Below the pieces are notes generated by a model. That model was given only the letters and a program-made list of their open reading frames with translations, was not told the origin of the DNA and did no database searches. Below are positions 5,535 to 11,454 of a stretch of DNA of 11,454 nt, one piece after another. Numbering within the stretch: position 1 is the stretch's first letter; every line of letters starts with the position of its first letter. Source of the stretch: CADEDH01 sp047971245. Lineage in GTDB: Bacteria; Actinomycetota; Acidimicrobiia; Acidimicrobiales; SZUA-35. The stretch lies in NCBI GenBank assembly GCA_047971245.1, contig JBKDZN010000106.1:1-11454 (forward strand), in the 5' to 3' direction. The translations under genes were made by a program, and so were the position numbers.

Positions 5535-6919
5535 AGATTCAGGAACAGCCGGGACGGCTCCGAGGGCTCCCACTCCACGAAGAACACGTCGGGACGGCCG
5601 TCGCCGTTGGCGTCGACCACCACGGCCTCGATCCAGTAGTGGTCGCCGCCGGGTCCGCCGTCGGGGGCGGTGTAGCGGGGCACCCCGTTCACCGGCTCGC
5701 CGGCCGTCAGCACCACCGGCCGGCGTTCACCGACGTCCCCCGTCGACGCGGTCGTCACCAGCTCGGGGCGACCGTCGCCGGTCAGGTCGATGGCGATCAC
5801 CCGGGGTGACTTGGTGGTCAGCGCCGGGATCCCGGCGGCGTCGGTGACCTCCGGGAGGCCGACCGCACCGTCGGTCCCCACCACCGGCTGGTAGATCCGG
5901 AACGGTTCCCCGTTCCCGGTGTCGATCACCGAGTTGAAGTGCTGACCCACGATCACCGCGGCCGGGGTGGCCGCGTCCCCGTCGAGATCGGCCACGGTAA
6001 CCAGCGCCGGATCGTCCTCGTCTCCCCGGCGCGGCCAGGCCAGGGGCGGCCCGCCCTCGACGAAACCGCCGTCGCCGCCGAGGAACCACCGGTTGTCGCC
6101 CCCGATCACGAGGTCGGGCCGGCCGTCGAGATCGAGGTCGGTCACCCCGACACCCAACCCGGCCACGTCGCCGGGCCACCCGTCGAGGGCCATCTCCTCG
6201 AAGCGGAGTTCGCCGACGTTGCGGAACAGGGCCGTGCTCCCACCCGACCACCGGTCCTCCACGAGGACCAGATCGAGCCGGCCGTCCCGGTCGAGGTCGG
6301 CCGCGGCCACGTCCCGGCCGCCCCGCCGGGCGTCGAGCACGGTAACCGGGGTCAGGCGACCGTCGTCGTTGCGGTAGATCTCACTGGGGGCGTCCTGGCG
6401 GTCACCGTCACGGACGTTGCGGGACACGACGAGGTCCGGGTCGCCGTCATTGTCGAGGTCGGCGAACGTCGCCCCCGCGGTGCGGCCGAGCCGGCCCTCG
6501 AAGCCCCGGTCCACGACGAAGCCGTCGGCCGAGCCCAGCAGCAGCCGATCCGGGGCGGGGCCGGCCGCCCCACGCTCCCGGTAGTCGGCGGGGTCACGGT
6601 CGGCGAAGGTGCCGACGAACAGGTCGTCCCGGCCGTCGCCGTTCACGTCGGCCACCGCGGCGGCGTGGCCCCGGATACCGACCAGGGCGTCGTCGAGACC
6701 GAACTCGGCGGTGGCGTCCACCAGCTCGCCCGGTCCCGGGGCGGCCGCGGGACCGGGCGGCGCCGTCGTGGCGGTTCCCCCGGCCCGGTCCGGGTCGGCC
6801 ACCCGGGTGGGGTCGGGCGCGCCCGCCGGGTCACCGCCACCGTCTGCGCATCCGGCCAGCACCAGGACGGCAACCAGCAGGACGGCAATCGAGCGGACGG
6901 CAACCGGCAGCTCGGCCAT
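5519..6919 (-). CDS. Lipoprotein with seven FG-GAP/VCBS repeats (predicted seven-bladed beta-propeller)
   Basis: This is probably an exported, lipid-anchored protein. A 19-residue hydrophobic signal ends in LAGC (lipobox, lipidated C24), followed by a Gly/Pro/Asp-rich spacer to about residue 64. The mature domain has seven repeats centred on calcium-loop motifs: DVNGDGRDD (91-99), DLDNDGDPD (154-162), DLDRDGRLD (208-216), DLDLDGRPD (261-269), a degenerate DLDGDAATP (311-319), DLTGDGRPE (378-386) and DANGDGRPD (436-444). Spacing of about 50-67 residues fits one blade each, as in integrin-alpha-type propellers. Such domains bind proteins or glycans; no catalytic site is evident. ATG 6919 places the signal peptide at the N-terminus, but no ribosome site is seen. 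The alternative GTG 6979 overlaps the upstream lipoprotein stop (GTGA) and would add 20 Pro/Arg-rich residues. Its end overlaps the convergent epimerase. Confidence 0.9.
   Translation of the reverse strand: MAELPVAVRSIAVLLVAVLVLAGCADGGGDPAGAPDPTRVADPDRAGGTATTAPPGPAAAPGPGELVDATAEFGLDDALVGIRGHAAAVADVNGDGRDDLFVGTFADRDPADYRERGAAGPAPDRLLLGSADGFVVDRGFEGRLGRTAGATFADLDNDGDPDLVVSRNVRDGDRQDAPSEIYRNDDGRLTPVTVLDARRGGRDVAAADLDRDGRLDLVLVEDRWSGGSTALFRNVGELRFEEMALDGWPGDVAGLGVGVTDLDLDGRPDLVIGGDNRWFLGGDGGFVEGGPPLAWPRRGDEDDPALVTVADLDGDAATPAAVIVGQHFNSVIDTGNGEPFRIYQPVVGTDGAVGLPEVTDAAGIPALTTKSPRVIAIDLTGDGRPELVTTASTGDVGERRPVVLTAGEPVNGVPRYTAPDGGPGGDHYWIEAVVVDANGDGRPDVFFVEWEPSEPSRLFLNLPTGP
6865..6909 (-). repeat. Three 15-bp tandem repeats in the lipoprotein signal-peptide core
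   Basis: Three 15-base units beginning GGACGGCAA (plus-strand reading: 6865-6879, 6880-6894, 6895-6909) encode VAVRS, IAVLL and VAVLV in the hydrophobic core of the signal peptide. The period is in frame, so unit changes would alter the length of the membrane-spanning core only. Confidence 0.7.
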
Positions 6920-6975
6920 CGGTCGAGGCCGGCCCGGCCCGGTGGCCGCCGGCTGCGGGACCCCGCGGCCGAGGT

Positions 6976-8379
6976 TCACGGCAGCTCGACCGTCACGAAG
7001 ATGATCTCGCCCCACGGATCGTCCGGATCGGTACCGGCGTTGAGTCCGATGTGGGCGACGTTCCGGTCCGGATCGACGGTGATGCTGTACGTGCCGCCCA
7101 CCACAAGTCCCCACTCGTCGGCCACCAGATCGGCCAATTCGACCACCGTGGTGCGGGCACCGTCCGCCCCGTCGACCGCGACCAACGGGGCCCCGTACCG
7201 GTGGGCGTCGCCGTGGGCGCCCGGCAGGTACAGGAATCCGGACTCGTCGGGCAGCAAGGCAACCGAGGCCACATAGTCCTCGGCCTCGCCCAAGAAGCGG
7301 ACCGAGGCCGAGGAGGGCTCGAAGGCGAACAGGCGGGGTGGGTCCTGGGTGGCGCCGTAGATGACCCCGGACGCGGTCGGCCCGGTCGTGGCCCGCAGCT
7401 CGGCGCCGAGGTCGACCTCGGTGGCCGTCGCCTCACCCTCGACGGGGTCGTAGCGGTACATCCCGCCGCCGGTCCGGGCGAACCAGGCCGCCCCGTCGAG
7501 GCCGACGGCGATGGTCCGGAAGACGGTGTGATCCGGCTCGGTCACCATCGTCGTGGTCAGGCCCGTCGCGGGATCGAACACGAACAGGCCGCCGGCCGGG
7601 TATTCGTCCGGGCCCAGGAGGGGGTCGACGGCCTCGCCGTACAGGGCGCCGGCCGGTCCGGCGGCCAGGGAGGGGACGCCGTGCCCGGGGACCGGTACGG
7701 CCACGGCTCGGCGCGACAGGTCGTCCGGGTCGATACGGAACAGGACGTCACCCCGGTAGCTGTCGTCGAACGCCAGGCCCCGGCGGGTGCCGTAGTAGGT
7801 GGTGAAGTACACCGAGCCGTCGTCGCCCCGGACCATGGGGCTGTGGACCTTGCCGTATCCCCAGCTCCCGGCCCGATGGTCGAGGGCACCGAGGACATCA
7901 CCGAATCGGGTCAGGGTGCCCGCGTCGGGGTCGTGGACGAAGAGGTAGGCGTTGCCGTCGACGCCCAGATGGTCACCGATGGCGGTGATAACCCGGCCGT
8001 CGTCGAGGACGGTGCCCTGGCCCCACTGGGACCACGGGTCGCCCGCATACCCCGGTCGGGGGTACTGGGCTCCGGTCACCATCGGGTCGGTGCTGAGCGT
8101 GACCAGCTCGACGCTCGGCCCGTCCCCGTCGGCGGGGACGTCCGAGCCCATGGCCGGGCCGGGGGTCCCACCGCCGCCGCCGGCCCCGGCCTCGGTGGCC
8201 GGGGCGGCGGGAGGGGCGCCGTCGCCACCGTCCCCGGTCACGGCCGGATCGTCGGCGGCCACCGCCGGGTCGGCCCCGGCGTCCGGCCGGCCGGCACAAC
8301 CGGCGAACAGGAGCACGGCGGCAATCACCGCGGCCGGCACCCGGCTCCGGCATCGTCGCATCGGTGGTGGTCCGGTCAT
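6976..8379 (-). CDS. Lipoprotein, probable beta-propeller of unknown function
   Basis: The protein (467 residues) begins with a positive n-region (MRRCRSR), a hydrophobic stretch and FAGC, a lipobox with lipidated C28, so it should be anchored outside the cytoplasmic membrane. A long Ala/Gly/Pro/Asp linker (about 30-88) follows, typical of exposed actinobacterial lipoproteins. From about residue 110 there are repeating strand patterns: GTVLDDGRVITAIG (122-135), RGDDGSVYFTTYYG (184-197), GLFVFDPATG (264-273), AVGLDGAAWFARTGGGMYRYDP (split across 291-312), and VIYGATQDPPRLFAFEP (339-355). This resembles SMP-30/NHL or Vgb-type propellers, but I cannot name the family. ATG 8379 has GGGAGGGGAGGGG just upstream; ATG 8361 is a weaker alternative. 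Its TGA overlaps a possible GTG start of the FG-GAP lipoprotein, so the two probably share an mRNA. Confidence 0.88.
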   Translation of the reverse strand: MTGPPPMRRCRSRVPAAVIAAVLLFAGCAGRPDAGADPAVAADDPAVTGDGGDGAPPAAPATEAGAGGGGGTPGPAMGSDVPADGDGPSVELVTLSTDPMVTGAQYPRPGYAGDPWSQWGQGTVLDDGRVITAIGDHLGVDGNAYLFVHDPDAGTLTRFGDVLGALDHRAGSWGYGKVHSPMVRGDDGSVYFTTYYGTRRGLAFDDSYRGDVLFRIDPDDLSRRAVAVPVPGHGVPSLAAGPAGALYGEAVDPLLGPDEYPAGGLFVFDPATGLTTTMVTEPDHTVFRTIAVGLDGAAWFARTGGGMYRYDPVEGEATATEVDLGAELRATTGPTASGVIYGATQDPPRLFAFEPSSASVRFLGEAEDYVASVALLPDESGFLYLPGAHGDAHRYGAPLVAVDGADGARTTVVELADLVADEWGLVVGGTYSITVDPDRNVAHIGLNAGTDPDDPWGEIIFVTVELP

Positions 8380-8481
8380 GGCCCCTCCCCTCCCGGACGG
8401 CCCTGCCGGCCACTCTAGGTCATCGACCCCGATCGGTGGGACTACGGTTGGGGTAGGGCGTGACGACGGGAGGGGACGGCG
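8380..8481. promoter_or_regulatory. Divergent promoter region between the lipoprotein pair and the deacetylase
   Basis: This 102-base gap must drive both directions. On the minus strand TAGAGT (8417 to 8412) is a plausible -10 and would give a leader of about 25 bases with the GGGAGGGGAGGGG ribosome site. On the plus strand TACGGT (8443-8448) could be a -10, with TAGGGC (8454-8459) an alternative. No convincing -35 is seen for any of them. The deacetylase ribosome site GGGAGGGG is at 8468-8475. Confidence 0.35.
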
Positions 8482-9522
8482 GTGGAGGCCGACGATGCCG
8501 AGCAGTTCGACACCGACCCGCCCGCCGGCTCGGTGCCGATGGAGCGGGCGGCGTTCGTCGTCTCGATCGACACCGAGATGGCGTGGGGCCTGATCCACCG
8601 GCCGGAGCGGCGCTACCGCTACGACGACGAGCGGGTCCACCTGCGGCGGACCCTGGCGGTCTTCGACCGGTACGCCATCCCCGCCACCTGGGCCGTCGTC
8701 GGCCATCTCATGCTGGACGGCTGCGCCCCCGTCGACGGGATCAAGCACCCCGAGATCGTCCGGCCCGACCTGCCCTGGTTCAGCGGGGACTGGTTCGACG
8801 CCGATCCGTGTTCGACGGCCGCCCTCGCCCCCACCTGGTACGCCCCGGACCTGATCGAGCTGATCCGGTCCGCCGGCGCCCCCCACGAGATCGCCTCCCA
8901 CGGGTTCTCCCACATCGTGGCCGGAGACCCCGGGTGCAGCCGGGCCACCTTCGACTCCGAGATCCGGGCCGCGGCGGCCGCCGCCCGGCGGCACGGGCTG
9001 ACCCTCCGATCCCTGGTCCACCCCCGTAACCGGGTCGGGCACACCGATGTCCTGGTTGCACACGGTTTCGTCGCCTATCGGGGTCGACGGGCCGTGCCGG
9101 CCGCAGCGGGGGCAGGCCGCCGAGCGGTCGACCGGCTCCGCGCCTCGGAGCGGACCCTGGTCCGGCCGCGCCGGGAGGGACCCCTGTGGAACCTGCCGGC
9201 CACCGTCCTGTTCGACGTCGACTCCCACCCCCGGACCTGGAGGATCTGGCTCCGGCAGGTGGAACGGCGGCTGGATCAGGCGGTGGAGCACGGGGCCCTG
9301 TTCCACCTGTGGTTCCATCCCCACAACCTCCGGGCCCGTCCGGACATCGCCCTGGCCGCGCTGGAACGGATCAGCCGGGCGGCCGCCGTCCACCGGGACG
9401 CCGGTCGCCTGACCACCGTCACCATGTCGGGCCTGGCCGACCAACTCACAGCCGCGTTCGCCGACGAACTCACCGGGGCTCAGGTACCAGGAGGCCAGAC
9501 CGACCAGGGCACCATCACCTGA
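8482..9522 (+). CDS. Polysaccharide deacetylase-like protein (NodB/CE4 fold)
   Basis: CE4 enzymes remove N- or O-acetyl groups from glycans with a metal held by an Asp and two His. In this 346-residue protein the first motif is FVVSIDTEMAWG (25-36) with D30, the metal-motif aspartate region replaced in form (SIDTE, not TFDDG). The second is SHGFSHI (139-145), where H140 and H144 fit the metal ligands. HPRNRVG (180-186) may be motif 3, and LFHLWFHPHNL (273-283) resembles the C-terminal His motif. I see no signal peptide or membrane anchor, so it is either cytosolic or exported by an unrecognised route. GTG 8482 is chosen because GGGAGGGG lies 6 bases upstream. Divergent from two lipoproteins and near a glycan operon, it may edit the same polysaccharide. 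Its last 43 bases overlap the convergent PrpF-like gene. Activity itself is inferred. Confidence 0.85.
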   Translation: MEADDAEQFDTDPPAGSVPMERAAFVVSIDTEMAWGLIHRPERRYRYDDERVHLRRTLAVFDRYAIPATWAVVGHLMLDGCAPVDGIKHPEIVRPDLPWFSGDWFDADPCSTAALAPTWYAPDLIELIRSAGAPHEIASHGFSHIVAGDPGCSRATFDSEIRAAAAAARRHGLTLRSLVHPRNRVGHTDVLVAHGFVAYRGRRAVPAAAGAGRRAVDRLRASERTLVRPRREGPLWNLPATVLFDVDSHPRTWRIWLRQVERRLDQAVEHGALFHLWFHPHNLRARPDIALAALERISRAAAVHRDAGRLTTVTMSGLADQLTAAFADELTGAQVPGGQTDQGTIT

Positions 9523-10667
9523 CCGGTCATCAGGGTCCGCGCCGTTCGCTCGATCCCCGCCGACCGGACCACCAGCTCGCCGTGGCCCGGTCCGGCCCCA
9601 GGCCCGGACCGGATGTCGAGGCGGACCCCGATGCTCCCGCTCGGATGTTCGAGGACGGCGTGGTGGGGGAAGCGGTGGTCGGGCCGGGCCTCGGTGGCGG
9701 CCACTGTGCCGGTGGCCGCCGCCGCAGTGCACACCGCGATCGCGCCCGAAACCGCATGGCTGACATGGCACCGCCACGGTGTCAGGTAGCGGGAGCTGAG
9801 ATGACCGTGGTGACGGGGCGGCGCCAGCAGGCCGACCTTCGGCACCACCGACCGGCTGACATCACCCAGACCCATACGCTTACCGGCTTCGAGGCGGAGG
9901 GCCTCGATCCGGCTGGACAGGGCCATCATGGCGTCGATCCCGGCGGGGGGTTCGTAGCCGGTGAGGCCGAGCGATCGGGCGGCCACCAGGACCATGGGCA
10001 TGGCCACGTCGATACAGGTCACCTCGATGCCGTCCAGAGACTCCGAGCGGCACCCGGTGGGGAACACCGATCCCGTCACCGAGCCGCAGACGTCACGGAA
10101 CAGCAGTTCGACCGGAGCCGCCGTGCCCGGGACACCGTCGACCCCGTGATCGCCCTCGTAGGTCACCACCCGATCGGGGGTGGGAACCCGGGACTCGATG
10201 ACGGCCCCGGTGTTGAGGTCCCGGATGGTCACCGTCGTCACCGGTGCCGTCGCCGCCACCAGACCCCGTTCGATGGCGTACGGGCCCACGGCGCTGAGGG
10301 TGTTGCCACAGGTCGGTGTGGTGTCGACCCGTGCCTCGGCGATCTCCACCTGGGCGAAGCCGTAGGCCACGTCGATCCCCGATTCCGGTGACGGGCTGAT
10401 GATGGCCACCTTGCTGGTCACCGTGGTCGCACCACCCAGGCCGTCGATCTGCCGGGTGTCGGGCGAACCCATGGCCCGGAGCAAGACCTCGTCGCGCCGG
10501 TGCCGGCCCGGCGGGAGGTCACCGGCCATGAAGAACACGCTCTTCGACGTACCCCCCCGCATGATCGTGCAATCGATGGCTCGCTGGGCCGCCCGGCCCG
10601 GCCCGTTCGCCGGGCGGGATGGCGCGGCCGCCGTGCCGGTGCCATCCCCATCGGTTCTCGTGTCCAT
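9480..10667 (-). CDS. PrpF/GalD-family isomerase (4-oxalomesaconate or 2-methylaconitate tautomerase-like)
   Basis: Members of this family, with the two-domain diaminopimelate-epimerase fold, move a proton or double bond in small tricarboxylates: PrpF acts on 2-methylaconitate in propionate breakdown, GalD on 4-oxalomesaconate in gallate/protocatechuate breakdown. The 395 residues show MRGGTSKSVFF (36-46), AMGSPDTRQIDGLGGATT (65-82), TSKVAI with K86, and TCGNTLSAVGP (119-129) with C120. K86 and C120 are 34 residues apart, the same spacing as the Lys/Cys pair known in PrpF. The second half (LTGYEPP, RIEALRLEAGKRMGLGDV, SRYLTPWRCH) looks closer to GalD-type members. An unusually long polar N-terminus (about 30 residues) precedes the fold. 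ATG 10667 has AAGGGGGG about 8 bases upstream. No prp, gal or lig partner is in the window, so the substrate is open. Confidence 0.92.
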   Translation of the reverse strand: MDTRTDGDGTGTAAAPSRPANGPGRAAQRAIDCTIMRGGTSKSVFFMAGDLPPGRHRRDEVLLRAMGSPDTRQIDGLGGATTVTSKVAIISPSPESGIDVAYGFAQVEIAEARVDTTPTCGNTLSAVGPYAIERGLVAATAPVTTVTIRDLNTGAVIESRVPTPDRVVTYEGDHGVDGVPGTAAPVELLFRDVCGSVTGSVFPTGCRSESLDGIEVTCIDVAMPMVLVAARSLGLTGYEPPAGIDAMMALSSRIEALRLEAGKRMGLGDVSRSVVPKVGLLAPPRHHGHLSSRYLTPWRCHVSHAVSGAIAVCTAAAATGTVAATEARPDHRFPHHAVLEHPSGSIGVRLDIRSGPGAGPGHGELVVRSAGIERTARTLMTGQVMVPWSVWPPGT

Positions 10668-10704
10668 GGTCGGTTCCCCCCTTGACAGACCAGTCGTTGC
10701 GGTT

Positions 10705-10731
10705 GGCCGGCGACCGCCGTGGTCACCGGCC
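10705..10731 (-). terminator. GC-rich hairpin at the stop codon of the membrane protein gene
   Basis: In the minus-strand transcript GGCCGGUGACC and GGUCGCCGGCC form an 11-base-pair stem with one G-U wobble and a 5-base ACGGC loop. The plus-strand transcript would have a C-A mismatch at that place, so the structure favours minus-strand RNA. The stem contains the UGA of the membrane protein. There is no U-run after it. It could be an intrinsic terminator of the kind common in high-GC genomes, an attenuator, or a 3'-end stabiliser ahead of the PrpF-like gene. Confidence 0.45.
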
Positions 10732-11454
10732 CCAGGCGCTCCCCGCCGGGCCGTTCCGGCCCCGTGAACCCGGCCCGTTCCGGCCCCGTGAATCGAGGCC
10801 GGAACCGAACTCCTTCTCGGCCGCCACCGACCGGAACACCGGGACCATGAAGAACCCGTACAGGCCCCAGACCAGGACGGTCACGCCCGTGGCAATCACG
10901 ACCGACGTCTGGATACCGGCCACCCGGGAACACCCGGCGACGGTCAGGACCGCACCCACCCACGTGGCCGGACGGCGGAGCACATCGGTGGCGACCACCA
11001 GCCCCGGGACGACCAGGACCACACACCCGGCCGCGCCGACCATGGACGCGGGGCGGCCCTGGCCGCCGACGATGACGATCCAGGCGACCGCGGCGCCCCA
11101 CAGCACGATGGCGGTCGAGCCCGGCGGGGCGAAGAAGAGGCCGAGGGTCATGACCGCCCCCACCAGCACCGGGCCGACCAACACCGCGATGGTGTCGGTC
11201 TCGGGCAGGCAGAAGTAGACCCCGAAGGTGGCCAGGGTAATGGTCGTCACCGCGGTGTTGCCCCGCACCCGACGCTCGGGGTCGAGATATCGGGGTTCGT
11301 CGGTGTCCAGCGAGGCCAGGGCGGCGGTGGCCACCACCGCCAGGCCGGCGGCCGCGGCCGAACCCACCGCCACCTGTTCCCCCACGGTGAAACCGCCGGC
11401 GGCCAGCCGGCGTGGTCCCGACCACAGGGCCGACCAGTCGACCCCGATCAACCC
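10723..11454 (-). CDS. Multi-pass membrane protein of unknown function, 5' end uncertain or cut
   Basis: I do not recognise the family. About 242 residues are visible, with six or seven hydrophobic segments: GSAAAAGLAVVATAALASL, TAVTTITLATFGVYFCL, AVLVGPVLVGAVMTLGLFF, TAIVLWGAAVAWIVIVGG, VGAAGCVVLVVPGLVVA, a weak one near VGAVLTVAGCS, and VVIATGVTVLVWGLYGFF. The loop after the first segment is charged (DTDEPRYLDPERRVRG). The C-terminal tail is Gly/Arg/Asn-rich and carries an 8-residue tandem repeat. The frame is open to the right edge; TTG 11451 could start it, but a start beyond the window is equally likely. The PrpF-like gene follows 55 bases downstream on the same strand with its own ribosome site and a hairpin between them, so co-transcription is possible but may be attenuated. 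A transport role would be a guess. Confidence 0.75.
   Translation of the reverse strand, partial: GLIGVDWSALWSGPRRLAAGGFTVGEQVAVGSAAAAGLAVVATAALASLDTDEPRYLDPERRVRGNTAVTTITLATFGVYFCLPETDTIAVLVGPVLVGAVMTLGLFFAPPGSTAIVLWGAAVAWIVIVGGQGRPASMVGAAGCVVLVVPGLVVATDVLRRPATWVGAVLTVAGCSRVAGIQTSVVIATGVTVLVWGLYGFFMVPVFRSVAAEKEFGSGLDSRGRNGPGSRGRNGPAGSAWGR
10744..10791 (-). repeat. 24-bp tandem duplication in the membrane protein tail
   Basis: Two 24-base units encode SRGRNGPG and SRGRNGPA at the C-terminus. An 18-base core, CCGTTCCGGCCCCGTGAA in plus-strand reading, is identical in both (10751-10768 and 10775-10792), which suggests a recent in-frame duplication. Confidence 0.85.

Noticed and set aside
5939..7276. 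A 445-codon plus-strand open frame.
   Set aside because: It runs antisense across both lipoproteins, is Arg/Gly/Pro/Val-rich, and shows no motif; the minus strand carries the lipobox and calcium-loop repeats.
8380..9777. The lipoprotein frame stays open on the minus strand far upstream of 8379, as if it were a 933-residue protein.
   Set aside because: The extra part is antisense to the deacetylase, has no recognisable domain, and the lipoprotein signal with a strong ribosome site begins at 8379. GC-rich codon use leaves antisense frames open.
10682..10687. Perfect TTGACA on the plus strand between the PrpF-like and membrane genes.
   Set aside because: There is no -10-like hexamer 16-19 bases downstream and no plus-strand gene to the right; the match is probably chance.
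10418..11425. A 335-codon minus-strand open frame covering the start of the PrpF-like gene and the membrane protein.
   Set aside because: It is out of frame with both genes and Arg/Gly-rich. The true frames show membrane segments and PrpF motifs.

Overview
The window is very GC-rich DNA, with G or C at nearly every third codon position. It uses GTG starts and 4-bp start/stop overlaps, and several genes carry strong GGGAGGGG-type ribosome sites. This suits a high-GC actinobacterium, perhaps of the Acidimicrobiia, but that placement is an inference from composition and gene style; no rRNA or marker gene is present. I see no tRNA, rRNA, CRISPR array, insertion sequence or phage gene. Coding density is very high: the only real gaps are 723-856, 8380-8481 and 10668-10722.

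Left part (1-5532), glycan biosynthesis. A family-4 glycosyltransferase (minus strand, cut by the left edge) diverges from a tightly coupled plus-strand operon. The operon encodes a PglC-like phosphoglycosyl transferase, a CarB-like ATP-grasp ligase, a HAD phosphatase fused to a PglE-like DegT aminotransferase, a 20-codon proline/arginine-rich micro-ORF and an extended-SDR nucleotide-sugar epimerase. Every junction overlaps (GTGA, ATGA, TGATG, TGATG), so translation is probably coupled from end to end. PglC-like and PglE-like proteins together suggest that a UDP-4-amino-sugar is made and loaded onto undecaprenyl phosphate, then extended by the glycosyltransferase and remodelled by the epimerase. 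No PglF-type dehydratase or PglD-type acetyltransferase is visible; the ATP-grasp enzyme may act on the amino sugar instead. That last step is a hypothesis.

Middle part (5519-9522), envelope. Two minus-strand lipoproteins overlap by GTGA. The first is probably a beta-propeller; the second has seven FG-GAP/VCBS calcium-loop repeats and probably forms a seven-bladed propeller. They diverge from a plus-strand polysaccharide-deacetylase-like (NodB/CE4) protein. These may act on or bind the surface glycan made by the left operon.

Right part (9480-11454), minus strand. A PrpF/GalD-family tautomerase lies downstream of a multi-pass membrane protein that runs off the right edge. A strong hairpin with a strand-specific G-U wobble overlaps the membrane gene's stop codon. 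No metabolic partner of the PrpF-like enzyme lies in the window.

The points most worth a second look are the HAD-aminotransferase fusion with its 15-bp repeat linker, the ATP-grasp enzyme in an amino-sugar operon, the coupled Pro/Arg micro-ORF, the probable leaderless promoter of the operon, and the hairpin before the PrpF-like gene.
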